From Filimonas lacunae (GTDB lineage: Bacteria; Bacteroidota; Bacteroidia; Chitinophagales; Chitinophagaceae): a stretch of DNA of 64,000 nt. Every line of letters begins with the position of its first letter. The first letter of the stretch is position 1. The notes beneath the pieces are model-generated. The model was given only the letters and a program-made list of their open reading frames with translations. It ran no database searches and was not told the origin of the DNA. The stretch lies in assembly GCF_002355595.1 (NCBI RefSeq), contig NZ_AP017422.1, positions 1,922,001 through 1,986,000 on the forward strand, given 5' to 3'. The translations under genes and the position numbers were made by a program. This document shows positions 1 to 8,311 of the stretch, piece after piece.

Positions 1-1
1 G

Positions 2-526
2 GATTCTAACGAGTTTTTACTGGGTGCCACTGCTGCTATAGATAGTTTAAAAAGAGAAACGGCTGTATTGTTTGGAACAGATTCTACCGTGAGTGCCCAT
101 TGGAGTATATGGGAGCATTTGCGTATGGCCCGGCGCACAGGGATGCTTACCGATGCTGAATTGATGCGGAGTGTATGGCGTGCGCCTGCGGAGGTGTGGG
201 GACTGCCTGGTAAGGGGATGCTAACACCCGGCGCGGTGGCCGACCTGGTAGTGGTGAAGATGAAAGAGGGGCAGGAGCCGGGGCCTGATGCGTTTTTTGC
301 CATTGAGCCGCAGGATATAGCATTGGTGGTGAAAGACGGGAGGATAGTGTTGTTTGATGAAGCATTGTTGCCGCAGCTAACATGGCAACAGGCGCATTTG
401 CAAGAGTACAGCAAAGTGTTTACTGCCAATACGGGTAAGTATGTATGGGGAGATGTGCCTGCTTTGCTTACCGGCATCCGGCAATATTACGCGGATATTT
501 CTTTTCCAATAGACCTGGTATCATGA
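2..526 (+). CDS. Amidohydrolase-family protein, C-terminal part (5' end outside window)
   Basis: The reading frame is open from base 2 to the TGA at 524-526, so only the last ~174 residues are seen. The metal-dependent amidohydrolase pattern is recognisable at the C-terminus: FGTDST (a late metal-site Asp in a beta-alpha barrel), a helix ending in VWRAPAEVWGLPGKG, and then GAVADLVVVK, the strand that returns to the composite beta-sandwich domain in imidazolonepropionase- and dihydroorotase-type enzymes. The substrate cannot be told. The stop overlaps the next start (ATGA), so it is probably translationally coupled to the heptosyltransferase. The role in that operon is unknown. Confidence 0.75.
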   Translation, partial: DSNEFLLGATAAIDSLKRETAVLFGTDSTVSAHWSIWEHLRMARRTGMLTDAELMRSVWRAPAEVWGLPGKGMLTPGAVADLVVVKMKEGQEPGPDAFFAIEPQDIALVVKDGRIVLFDEALLPQLTWQQAHLQEYSKVFTANTGKYVWGDVPALLTGIRQYYADISFPIDLVS

Positions 527-1554
527 ACCATAAAGCCCGCATATGGAAACGATCTGTGCCGCCTAAGCGTGTGCTGGCTATTCGCCTGCAGGCAATGGGC
601 GACCTGGTAATTACCCTGCCTTATTTACAGGCATTGCGCGATAGTTTGCCGCCAGGTACACAGCTGGATTTGCTTACCCGGCAGGAAGTAGCTGCTATAC
701 CACAGCACCTGCATTTATTTAACAGGGTGTTTGCTATTGGGGGTGGCAGGGTGTTTAAGCGACAGTTTTTATATGCCATTTTTTTACTGCCCCGCCTGAT
801 GCTGCGCCGTTATGATGTGGTGTTGGATTTACAAAACAACAAGCTAAGCCGTATGGTAAGGCTCGTATTGCGGCCCCGGGCCTGGACAGAGTTTGACAGG
901 CTATCGCCTATATCGGCAGGGCTGCGAAATCAGAACACCATTGCAGCGGTAGGGTTAGGTAACCATGCTGCTGCGTTTCATTTGTGTTTACGTGAGCCCG
1001 TGGATACCGCAGGTTTATTACGCCGTAACGGATGGGATGGCGTTTCGGGGCTGGTAGTGTTGAACCCCGCAGGTGCTTTTGCTACGCGCCATTGGCCGGT
1101 GGAGAATTATGTTTCTTTTGCCCGGCAATGGTTACAACATTTTCCACAAACTCAATTCCTGGTAATAGGGGTGCCATTGGTGGCTGAGAAGGCTACTTTT
1201 TTTCAACGGCAACTGGGTGGGCGGTTGATTAACCTGGTATCGAAAACTACGCCGGTTGAAGCATTTGCTTTGTTGCAGCAGGTGAGGCTGACGTTAACAG
1301 AAGATTCGGGACTGATGCATATGTCGTGGGTACAAGGAATTGCTACGCTGGCTTTGTTTGGCTCCACCCGAAGTGATTGGTCGGCCCCATTAGGCAGGCA
1401 TAGCCTGTTGTTGCATTCCGGCGATTTGCCTTGTGGCAGTTGCATGCGGGAGCAATGCCTGCATGGCAATACGCCCTGCCTTACCCGTTATACTCCTGAA
1501 CAGGTGCTGGCGGCGGCACTGGCGCTGGTGGCTGCTGCAACAGCAGGCGCATAA
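523..1554 (+). CDS. Glycosyltransferase family 9 (ADP-heptose:LPS heptosyltransferase-like)
   Basis: 343 aa, starting at the ATG that overlaps the upstream stop; the longer upstream frame only runs into the previous gene. The N-terminus reads RVLAIRLQAMGDLVITLPYLQALR, the GT9 opening in which the glycine-rich loop follows the first strand. The C-terminal half has LTEDSGLMHMSWVQGIATLALFGST, the family's nucleotide-sugar site (D/E-SG-hisM...A...alFG.T). GT9 enzymes add heptose or related sugars to lipid A core in the cytoplasm. A C-terminal CGSCMREQCLHGNTPC segment is Cys-rich, as in many heptosyltransferases. Its 3' end overlaps the convergent GT4 gene by 74 bp. The exact sugar is not known. 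Confidence 0.85.
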   Translation: MNHKARIWKRSVPPKRVLAIRLQAMGDLVITLPYLQALRDSLPPGTQLDLLTRQEVAAIPQHLHLFNRVFAIGGGRVFKRQFLYAIFLLPRLMLRRYDVVLDLQNNKLSRMVRLVLRPRAWTEFDRLSPISAGLRNQNTIAAVGLGNHAAAFHLCLREPVDTAGLLRRNGWDGVSGLVVLNPAGAFATRHWPVENYVSFARQWLQHFPQTQFLVIGVPLVAEKATFFQRQLGGRLINLVSKTTPVEAFALLQQVRLTLTEDSGLMHMSWVQGIATLALFGSTRSDWSAPLGRHSLLLHSGDLPCGSCMREQCLHGNTPCLTRYTPEQVLAAALALVAAATAGA

Positions 1555-2587
1555 AAGCTTTTACATTGTCTTCCATACGGTATACCAATACTCTTTCGTA
1601 TATGGCGGGAGTTTGTTGCAGCAGCTGGTGCAGGATATCCTGCATGTGCGTTTCGTCGGTGGCAATATGCCAGTTGGTAACTTTTTGATACACGGGCTGT
1701 ACAAAACTGGCTACGCGGCAACCTGCATACAGCGATTCCAGCAACACGTTTCCAAAGCCTTCATAAGAGGAGGTGTGCAATAGTATTTTGCTGCGGTGCA
1801 TGAGTTGCAGCACTGTAGCGTGCGATTGCTCGCCCAGCAGGGTGATATGCTGTTGCAGTTGTAGGGATTGAATCAACTGCTGCAAGGCATCGTATTCAGC
1901 CCCGCCACCACAGATCACTGCTTTAATATGCGGAAAGGTGCAGGACAGGTTTTTGATCAGATGTATAAACAGATCGTAACGTTTCAGGGGAATGAGCGAG
2001 CCTGCACCCAGTATGTCAATATCCCGTTTGGCAGGCATGGAAGGAAATGCTTCCGGATCAATGCCAATAGGCACCATATAACGTGGCCGTATGGCATGGT
2101 GCTTTTCAAATTCATCTACCAGGAAGTCGGATATGGGTACCAGTTCCTCTGGTTGTGGCCTGATCCATTTTACCAGGTAATTGCCTGCGCGGGCATCCTG
2201 CCCCGATACCCAGCAGCGGTGTGGTATATGTTTCCATTTGCCAAAGTAGCTGCCTATCAGCGCACACTCGCCACACCAAAAACTGATAATACCTGCTATG
2301 GTGTGCTGCCGGTGCAGTTGTTGTAGAGTAAACCACACTTTTGCCCAGCGACGCCATCGTTGCAGTTTGCTATGCGGCATCATAGCAAAGGGAATAACGG
2401 TTGCCCCATGCCATTGATAGGTGTGTGTATGATGCGGGTAATTAAATGCCAGTACTATAATGCGGCTTTGCGGATTTTGGCGTTGCAGCATTTTAACGAA
2501 CAACTGCTTCGAAGGTACCCAAACGCTATCTGCTTCGTTGGCAGGAAAGGCAGGGGATAGTATTACTATGGTTTTGCCGTTATACAT
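1481..2587 (-). CDS. Glycosyltransferase family 4
   Basis: 368 aa, GT-B fold. The C-terminal Rossmann domain shows the GT4 signature: DILGAGSLIPLKRYDLFI (strand and arginine/lysine loop), then TSSYEGFGNVLLESLYAGCRV, the E-x7-E nucleotide-sugar motif. It should transfer a sugar from a nucleotide donor during assembly of the surface glycan encoded by the operon. The start lies 1 nt past the stop of the ABC exporter gene, so the two are coupled. The last ~20 residues are Pro/Ala/Gln-rich and are coded in the stretch that overlaps the convergent GT9 gene; this tail may be an overprinted extension rather than part of the fold. Last gene of the minus-strand operon. Confidence 0.85.
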   Translation of the reverse strand: MYNGKTIVILSPAFPANEADSVWVPSKQLFVKMLQRQNPQSRIIVLAFNYPHHTHTYQWHGATVIPFAMMPHSKLQRWRRWAKVWFTLQQLHRQHTIAGIISFWCGECALIGSYFGKWKHIPHRCWVSGQDARAGNYLVKWIRPQPEELVPISDFLVDEFEKHHAIRPRYMVPIGIDPEAFPSMPAKRDIDILGAGSLIPLKRYDLFIHLIKNLSCTFPHIKAVICGGGAEYDALQQLIQSLQLQQHITLLGEQSHATVLQLMHRSKILLHTSSYEGFGNVLLESLYAGCRVASFVQPVYQKVTNWHIATDETHMQDILHQLLQQTPAIYERVLVYRMEDNVKAFMRLLLQQPPAPVPPPAPVQEYNG

Positions 2588-2588
2588 G

Positions 2589-4235
2589 CTACAGGGTTAT
2601 GACGTTATCGCAATAGGAAAGGCTTTGACTGTTGTGTGTGATAAGCACTACCATTTTTCCCTGCCGTGCCAGTTGTTGTAAGTGTTGAAGCAGCAGTGTT
2701 TCCGAAGCCTCGTCCAGTTCGTTAAAGGGCTCGTCCAGCAACAGTATGCCTGCTTCTTTATACAGGGCGCGGGCAATGGCTATGCGTTGCCGTTGTCCGC
2801 CGCTGATGTTGCGGCCATGCTCGGCAATCACCTGGTGTATGCCTTCCGGGTGCTGTTGAAGCATGGGCAGCAAACCGGTTACCTGTAACACCTGTTGCAG
2901 CTTTTCTTCTTTATATGCTTGTTCAAACAATACAATATTATTGAGCAGGGAAGTGTGCAGTAGCAAGGGTTCCTGCTTTACATAGGCCACCTGCTGCCAG
3001 CAGGCTTTGCGTTCTGCTGCTGTAGTGGGTTGTCCGTTCAGTAACACATGGCCCGATTGCGGGGTAAGAAAGCCGAGGAGTACATGCAATAAAGTGGTTT
3101 TGCCTTTACCTGATGGTGCGCTGATGCCTCTTAACTGTCCTGTACGCAGGGTAAAGTTGAGGGCGTGAAATGCGGTATGTGTGGTATAGGCAAAGGAAAG
3201 TTGCCGGGCTTCGATAGAGATAACAGGCGTTAAGAAAGGTGTGGTAGTAGTAGCCTGTTTTTGTGTTGTTTGCCCGGCAAGTTCATTTAACACATATTGA
3301 TAGGTATTCATTTGCGCGGTAAGGTTCATGACCCGCGAAATGCCCGGGATAATTTTATAGGTGGCCGCCACAAAAGCGCCCAGTGTTAGGACGTCGCCGG
3401 CATGCCCGGGGCTGGTGGTCTTACCGGCTAGTATTAACAGGCACATGCCCAGTACAGCAAATACTTCGAAGAAGCGGGTGGGCAGGCCCTGTGTTATTTG
3501 CAGGTTGGCGATATAGGTATTTACTGTTTGTTGCTTGCCGGCATAGCGTTGTGTGAAAAAGGTATTGCGGCCATAGATATTGCTTTCTACATAGCCGTGC
3601 AGGGCTTCGTGCAAATATTGCAGGGCGTTTTCGTTCACGGTTTTAATATGGCGGCGTATACCTGACAGTTTTTTTTTAGTGATGTAATACAAGGCGATAA
3701 CGGCAGGGGAAAGGGTGAAAAACACGATGGCCAGTAGTTTGCCATTGTACCATAACAAAGCAGCCACAGACAGGGCAATGAGCAGCCATTCGGTGATCAG
3801 CTGTTGAGCACCGGATAAAATAAACTGTGCAAACTCTACCGGTGCGTATACAATGCGGCGTACAAACTCAGCAGTGTCGTGCTGTGTGTAGTTGTCATAT
3901 TCCCCTTCCATAAAGTTTTCGAGCAGGGTGGCAGATAAACGGGCTGATACGGAAAAGGCAAAACGGTATTGCGCCTGGTAAAATAAATAGCCGCTGATGC
4001 TTTTGGCCAGGAAGCAGGCCAGCAACACTAGTGCAGGCCATACGGCAGGTAGTATCCAGTGGGTGGTATACCACCGGATGATGATAAATAGCAGGGCTAT
4101 AGCGGCAATATCCAACACACTGATGAACAGGTTGAATGCTGTTAGCAGGCGAAAGCGTTTTTGCTCGCCTGGTAGCAGAATGTGATAAATGCCCTTGAAG
4201 AGCTTGCGGTAAAAAGCCGGTTGCAAGGCTGTCAT
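2589..4235 (-). CDS. ABC transporter, fused membrane and ATPase domains (MsbA-like exporter)
   Basis: About 548 aa. The start was set at MTALQPAF because its ATG overlaps the upstream TGA (ATGA), although the frame is open 20 codons further. The first ~320 residues carry a six-helix exporter domain. The ATPase domain follows, with Walker A SAPSGKGKT (the first Gly of GxxGxGKT is replaced by Ala/Pro context), signature ISGGQRQR and Walker B ILLLDEP. Half-transporters of this type dimerise and flip lipid-linked sugars or lipids across the inner membrane. Placed between two glycosyltransferases, it probably moves the operon's glycan or its lipid carrier. A Wzx-type flippase is also present at the other end of the operon. 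Confidence 0.88.
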   Translation of the reverse strand: MTALQPAFYRKLFKGIYHILLPGEQKRFRLLTAFNLFISVLDIAAIALLFIIIRWYTTHWILPAVWPALVLLACFLAKSISGYLFYQAQYRFAFSVSARLSATLLENFMEGEYDNYTQHDTAEFVRRIVYAPVEFAQFILSGAQQLITEWLLIALSVAALLWYNGKLLAIVFFTLSPAVIALYYITKKKLSGIRRHIKTVNENALQYLHEALHGYVESNIYGRNTFFTQRYAGKQQTVNTYIANLQITQGLPTRFFEVFAVLGMCLLILAGKTTSPGHAGDVLTLGAFVAATYKIIPGISRVMNLTAQMNTYQYVLNELAGQTTQKQATTTTPFLTPVISIEARQLSFAYTTHTAFHALNFTLRTGQLRGISAPSGKGKTTLLHVLLGFLTPQSGHVLLNGQPTTAAERKACWQQVAYVKQEPLLLHTSLLNNIVLFEQAYKEEKLQQVLQVTGLLPMLQQHPEGIHQVIAEHGRNISGGQRQRIAIARALYKEAGILLLDEPFNELDEASETLLLQHLQQLARQGKMVVLITHNSQSLSYCDNVITL

Positions 4236-5005
4236 ACTATTACAGGTGGTTGGCTGCCGTTGTACAGCAGTTGATGATAAAAGCATTTTAGCCACGAATA
4301 GTAGCTGGTGTATAAGGCTATGATAAAACCTTCCCGGCCATCGAGAAAGCCAAGCCGGAAAATGTAACAGGCTATAAAATTAAACAGGGGGGACAGTGTT
4401 TTTTTGAGGTAGCTGGGCTTCAGGTGCCGGCTGTTATATTTTTGAGCGCTGAGCAGGGCATAACGCATGGCTTTGGCCGCGCATTCTTCCGTATCGCTTA
4501 CGGTATAGTGCAACAAGGTGCCGGGCAGCAACCGTTTTACCATGCGGGTGGCTGCTAATGTTTCATGTACCGGCACATCAGGCCAACGCGTGTTTTGCCG
4601 GTTATACAGGCGGTATACGGTATCGTGACCCCAGTTGCCAAAACGTATCTTTTTATCTCCAAAAAAATTTACTCTTTTCCAGCCATAGACCATATACGCC
4701 GGCTGCTGCAGGGATAGCTGCCGCAGGCCCGCTATTATGTCGCTGGTAATGCGCTCATCTGCATCCATTGCCAGAATCCAGTTATTATGCGCATGGGCTG
4801 CTCCTTTGTTACGGGCGGCGGCATAGCTTTCCCACCCGGTAGTGATGACCGTTGCACCGGCTGCTGTTGCCAGGGCGGGGGTGTTATCGGTGCTGCCCGA
4901 ATCAACCACTACTATATCGCTGGTAATAGCTTGTGCCGAGCGTATGCACTCCTGTATATGAGCGCTCTCGTTTTTGGTAATGATAACAACGGATAAGGGT
5001 AGCAT
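4232..5005 (-). CDS. Glycosyltransferase family 2 (WaaE/KdtX-like)
   Basis: 257 aa when started at MLPLSVVIITKNES; the frame is open 29 codons upstream but those codons would overlap the preceding gene and lack family similarity. GT-A motifs in order: SVVIITKNESAHI, VVDSGSTDNT, and the metal-binding LAMDADERI. The middle region FFGDKKIRFGNWGHDTVYRLYNR and PDVPVHE is typical of the WaaE/KdtX group that adds beta-glucose to inner-core LPS. The ATG sits 5 nt from the previous gene's stop, and its own stop overlaps the ABC gene start, indicating a single transcript. Sugar specificity is inferred only from resemblance. Confidence 0.85.
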   Translation of the reverse strand: MLPLSVVIITKNESAHIQECIRSAQAITSDIVVVDSGSTDNTPALATAAGATVITTGWESYAAARNKGAAHAHNNWILAMDADERITSDIIAGLRQLSLQQPAYMVYGWKRVNFFGDKKIRFGNWGHDTVYRLYNRQNTRWPDVPVHETLAATRMVKRLLPGTLLHYTVSDTEECAAKAMRYALLSAQKYNSRHLKPSYLKKTLSPLFNFIACYIFRLGFLDGREGFIIALYTSYYSWLKCFYHQLLYNGSQPPVIV

Positions 5006-5009
5006 AGTA

Positions 5010-5966
5010 TCAGGAGTTATAAGGTTCTGTAGCATCGGGATGTATAGCTGCCATCCAGTGCGGCTGTGCTTTACGTATAATTTCCCGGGCACGCTGGCGA
5101 TAGTTGTTCATGAGTTTTTCCTGGAAAAAAGTGGGGTCGGGCTTGGAGTAATGTTTGCCCGAGTGCATGCTCATTACCCTACCATGATCGTCGCGCTTGC
5201 CGGCTTGCTTTTTGGCTGTCCAACGTTTTTCAGTGAGTAGCATAAGCCGGTTATCGAGCCAGTCGGCAATAGTGCTGTTGAGTAATTTTTCAATACCCCG
5301 TGCCAGCAGATTGTGGCGGAGCATTTTAGTAGGCACCGCAGGTAAAGGATGGTTGGGCAAAAAACGGCGTGCCCAGCCATTGGCCTGGTTAAATACTATA
5401 AATGCAGCCATGCCTTTTACAGGCATCAGTGTTACTACTTCTGTAGCCGTAAAAATGTTCTGTTCTACTATTTCGGGGTAATACTCATCTATATAATAGT
5501 TCATACAAAACAGGTGCTGCTTATGAAGCAGGAAACTGATTTTTTTAGCAATATGTGTAAACGTGCGTGCCAGCCACAAACGGTTGCCGGCAGTGATGAT
5601 AAAGAAATCTATATCGGAATGCTCATCTGCATAGCCTTTGGATAGGGAGCCCGATATGGCCACGCCTCTTACATAGGGAAAGGCGGATAACAGGCCGGCT
5701 ATCTTCTCTGCTGTGCGTATCAGGGGCATGGCTTTCTGGTAGCCGGTGATTCTGCGTTGCACCATACCTGCATCGTTGCACAGGCTATAGTAGCCCTGTA
5801 CCTGGAAAACAGTACCTGTTTGCAGCAATGCTGCCAGGTGTATTTCTAAGGTGGCCCTGCTACAGATGTTGGGCAAAAAGGACAGAATTTCGGCAGCTGT
5901 GAGCGGATAACGGAAGTTATCGAAATACGTAAGCGTGGTTAATATGTCTTCTTTTACCTCAGGCAT
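5010..5966 (-). CDS. Nucleotidyltransferase-fold protein
   Basis: 318 aa. Residues ~1-75 look like a winged-helix region. Then comes VRGVAISGSLSKGYADEHSDIDFFII, the pol-beta nucleotidyltransferase signature GS-x-(8-10)-D-x-D with both metal-binding aspartates intact. Such enzymes transfer a nucleotide to a protein, RNA or small molecule. The remaining ~170 residues contain a hydrophobic patch and a basic C-terminus rich in Arg and Lys. It sits inside the polysaccharide operon, overlapping the upstream polymerase gene by 8 bp, which is not usual for NTases of the toxin-antitoxin (MNT) type. The substrate is unknown. Confidence 0.7.
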   Translation of the reverse strand: MPEVKEDILTTLTYFDNFRYPLTAAEILSFLPNICSRATLEIHLAALLQTGTVFQVQGYYSLCNDAGMVQRRITGYQKAMPLIRTAEKIAGLLSAFPYVRGVAISGSLSKGYADEHSDIDFFIITAGNRLWLARTFTHIAKKISFLLHKQHLFCMNYYIDEYYPEIVEQNIFTATEVVTLMPVKGMAAFIVFNQANGWARRFLPNHPLPAVPTKMLRHNLLARGIEKLLNSTIADWLDNRLMLLTEKRWTAKKQAGKRDDHGRVMSMHSGKHYSKPDPTFFQEKLMNNYRQRAREIIRKAQPHWMAAIHPDATEPYNS

Positions 5967-7206
5967 GCTTTTGTGTGTTGGCAGGTATTAGAAATAGGGG
6001 ATAGAAGAAACTAAAGAAAAAGATCCCTTTGTTTACAGACAGTATGTTTTCTGAAAAAGACGTGATGGTGATGATGATCAGGAAACCCAGGAATACTAAC
6101 TCTTTCCGGCGGATAGCGGTAAGAAAACTAGCGCTCAATATGCATACAAACAACAGCAGGCCCAGGCAGCCAAAATGAATGGCAAGACTCAGGTATTGGT
6201 TGTGTGTATTCAGCTCATCGTAATAAGCAATGTATAGCTTGTCTTTATAATACTGTTGTTTCAATATGGCGGTTTCTGAACCCGTTCCATAGCCCAGCAA
6301 GGGAGCTTGTTGAATAGCTGTAAGGGCCGATTGCCAACGGGCCGCGCGTGGCTCAGGTATTACCGGTTCGTAATTTTTTGTAGCGAACTCCTGCTTAAAA
6401 TGGAGGAAAAAGCGGTTGCGGATGCCAGGTGTTGCATACATAGCTGCCAGTATTACCGCTGTTACTGATAAACTGGTAAGCAGGCGTACAAAGGTTTTTT
6501 GTTTGGTGGGCCATGCCAGTAGTAGCAGGCTGTTGATAATGATAAAGGCAGCTATTAGCACTGCGTTGGATGCCAGTTGTATCATGCCCGCCATTAACAG
6601 ACAACAGGCTGCCAGGTACAGCAACTGATGTAAGCGTTGCCTGGTATGCAGCAACTGCTGCAACAGGTAGGTAAAAGAAAGGCAGGCGTACATGGACAGG
6701 TAGGTGGCATGCAAATCGATAGGTTGTGAAAAATTATGATTGATAAATGCTTTACTGAAAAGAGAAGACAGGGGCAGGCCCGTAACCACGATAGTTTTAA
6801 CAGCATCGATATATAAGTACAGAATAGTGAACACACAAGTGAGCGAAAAGCCTTTTAATAGTTTTTCTTTATACTGGCTGATGTCGATAGTGGTAATGGC
6901 AAATAAAATAGGGAATAGCAATATGGCCATTTGTTTGCCTAGTTGGTTAATGCCGTCTGACCGGTAATGTGAATAGAGCAGACATAGCACGCCCAGCAGA
7001 AACACCAGTTGCAACTGCAACAGAACGCCTATGGGCAATTGACGCCAGCGTAAGTCACGCACCTGTATAAGCGTGTGTATGCCAAAGCTGATGAGCATGA
7101 GTTCGGCGTAAAACCTGTCGAAGGGCAGGTACGCCAGGAACAGCAGCAGCAGGAAGTAGCTGATTTTATTTGGTAGCGTATCGTTTATGCGCAACAGGCT
7201 GTTCAT
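5959..7206 (-). CDS. O-antigen ligase / polymerase-like membrane protein (WaaL/Wzy family)
   Basis: About 415 aa from MNSLLRIND; an earlier in-frame ATG at 7257 would lengthen the overlap with the preceding gene. The protein is almost entirely hydrophobic, with roughly ten membrane helices, and has one large periplasmic loop near residues 280-330. That loop is followed by LLGYGTGSE and NTHNQYLSLAIHFGCLGLLLF, the Wzy_C/O-antigen ligase signature (GxGxG, then HNxyL). It should join glycan repeats or attach them to a lipid or protein acceptor in the periplasm. A second member of the same superfamily is encoded at 10359-11987, so one may be the polymerase and the other the ligase. Confidence 0.8.
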   Translation of the reverse strand: MNSLLRINDTLPNKISYFLLLLFLAYLPFDRFYAELMLISFGIHTLIQVRDLRWRQLPIGVLLQLQLVFLLGVLCLLYSHYRSDGINQLGKQMAILLFPILFAITTIDISQYKEKLLKGFSLTCVFTILYLYIDAVKTIVVTGLPLSSLFSKAFINHNFSQPIDLHATYLSMYACLSFTYLLQQLLHTRQRLHQLLYLAACCLLMAGMIQLASNAVLIAAFIIINSLLLLAWPTKQKTFVRLLTSLSVTAVILAAMYATPGIRNRFFLHFKQEFATKNYEPVIPEPRAARWQSALTAIQQAPLLGYGTGSETAILKQQYYKDKLYIAYYDELNTHNQYLSLAIHFGCLGLLLFVCILSASFLTAIRRKELVFLGFLIIITITSFSENILSVNKGIFFFSFFYPLFLIPANTQKHA

Positions 7207-8311
7207 GAATAGTGGTATTACAACATGATAGAATGAAATGCTCGTACCGGTTAACAATATGCTCCCAGTTATACTTGCTCATAATTTTCCGGAAATTGTT
7301 TTGCACGGCCTGTCTTCTGCTGTGCTGCTCATTGTTGTACATGATAATTTCCCGGATATCTTCGCTCGTGTCAAAATAGGTGGCATCTGCTTCCAGTATG
7401 CTTTTGTTGAAAGCGTTATTGTGTGCTGCTATAAAAGTATGGCTGGCCATTGCTTCCAGCAGGGAAGGGTTGGTGCCACCTACGCTGTGCCCGTGAAAGT
7501 ATACGCAGGCAGCAGAACGCAACGCATGCAGTTTGGCCAGGTTAAACACGGGACCTGCAAAGCGGATACGTTTATCGCTGCGGAATTGGTGTACCAGGTA
7601 TTTACCATAATTATTATCGGTATTGCCAACCACCACCATTTGTTTGTGGGTGGTGCTGCTTTGAAAACCGGATAAAATCATTTCTATATTGTTTTCCGGT
7701 TCCATGCGGGCAATGAGTAAAAAATAGTCTTCTTTCACCAGGTGTAACTCGTCGTACACGCTTTCATCTATTTGTGTGAGTATTTCGGCTCCATAGGGAA
7801 TATAAGTTGGAGTGATCTGGTATTTATGGTTCAGGTAGGTTTTGATAGCCAGTGAATCGGCTATATGGGCGTGGCTGTAACGAACAGCCAGCTTTTCGGC
7901 ATAACGCAGGAAATGCTGTACCGGCCGGGAATATTTAGAACGCTTCCATTCCAGGCCATCCATGTTGGAAATGATAATGCTGTTGCGTGGGTTCATCCAG
8001 CCCCATACCGAGCTACTGGTATAACCCATGAATAATACAATATCAAAATTGCGTTTGCGCGCATCCCGGATGCAGTTGAAGTCGTAAATGAACTGGCCTG
8101 CAGTGCCAATGAGGTATTCGGGATCGTAGCAATGTATTATTTGCACACCGTTCCATTCTGAACAGGAGTAGGGGTGTTTGTGTGAGTTGTATACGGTTAC
8201 GTGGTGTCCAAGCTGTACCAGCCCTTTAGCAAGGTAGGCCGATATTTGTTCGAACCCGCCATAGTTATTGGGTATACCTCTTGTGCCAAGAATGCCGATG
8301 CGTAGCTTCAT
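7166..8311 (-). CDS. DUF1972-type glycosyltransferase family 4
   Basis: 381 aa. The N-terminus KLRIGILGTRGIPNNYGGFE is the DUF1972 signature found in rhamnosyl- and other capsular transferases of the RgpA/WchF type. A long acceptor domain follows, with MDGLEWKRSKY. The GT4 C-domain shows LLIARMEPENNIEMIL and GTNPSLLEAMASHTFIAAHNN, the donor-binding loop. It probably adds an early sugar such as rhamnose to the lipid-linked glycan; the rhamnose call is only by family habit. Its 5' end overlaps the 3' end of the next upstream GT gene by 47 bp. Confidence 0.85.
   Translation of the reverse strand: MKLRIGILGTRGIPNNYGGFEQISAYLAKGLVQLGHHVTVYNSHKHPYSCSEWNGVQIIHCYDPEYLIGTAGQFIYDFNCIRDARKRNFDIVLFMGYTSSSVWGWMNPRNSIIISNMDGLEWKRSKYSRPVQHFLRYAEKLAVRYSHAHIADSLAIKTYLNHKYQITPTYIPYGAEILTQIDESVYDELHLVKEDYFLLIARMEPENNIEMILSGFQSSTTHKQMVVVGNTDNNYGKYLVHQFRSDKRIRFAGPVFNLAKLHALRSAACVYFHGHSVGGTNPSLLEAMASHTFIAAHNNAFNKSILEADATYFDTSEDIREIIMYNNEQHSRRQAVQNNFRKIMSKYNWEHIVNRYEHFILSCCNTTIHEQPVAHKRYATK

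Noticed and set aside
5010-5966. MNT-type antitoxin of a HEPN/MNT pair
   Set aside because: 318 aa is much longer than MNT antitoxins and there is no HEPN gene beside it.
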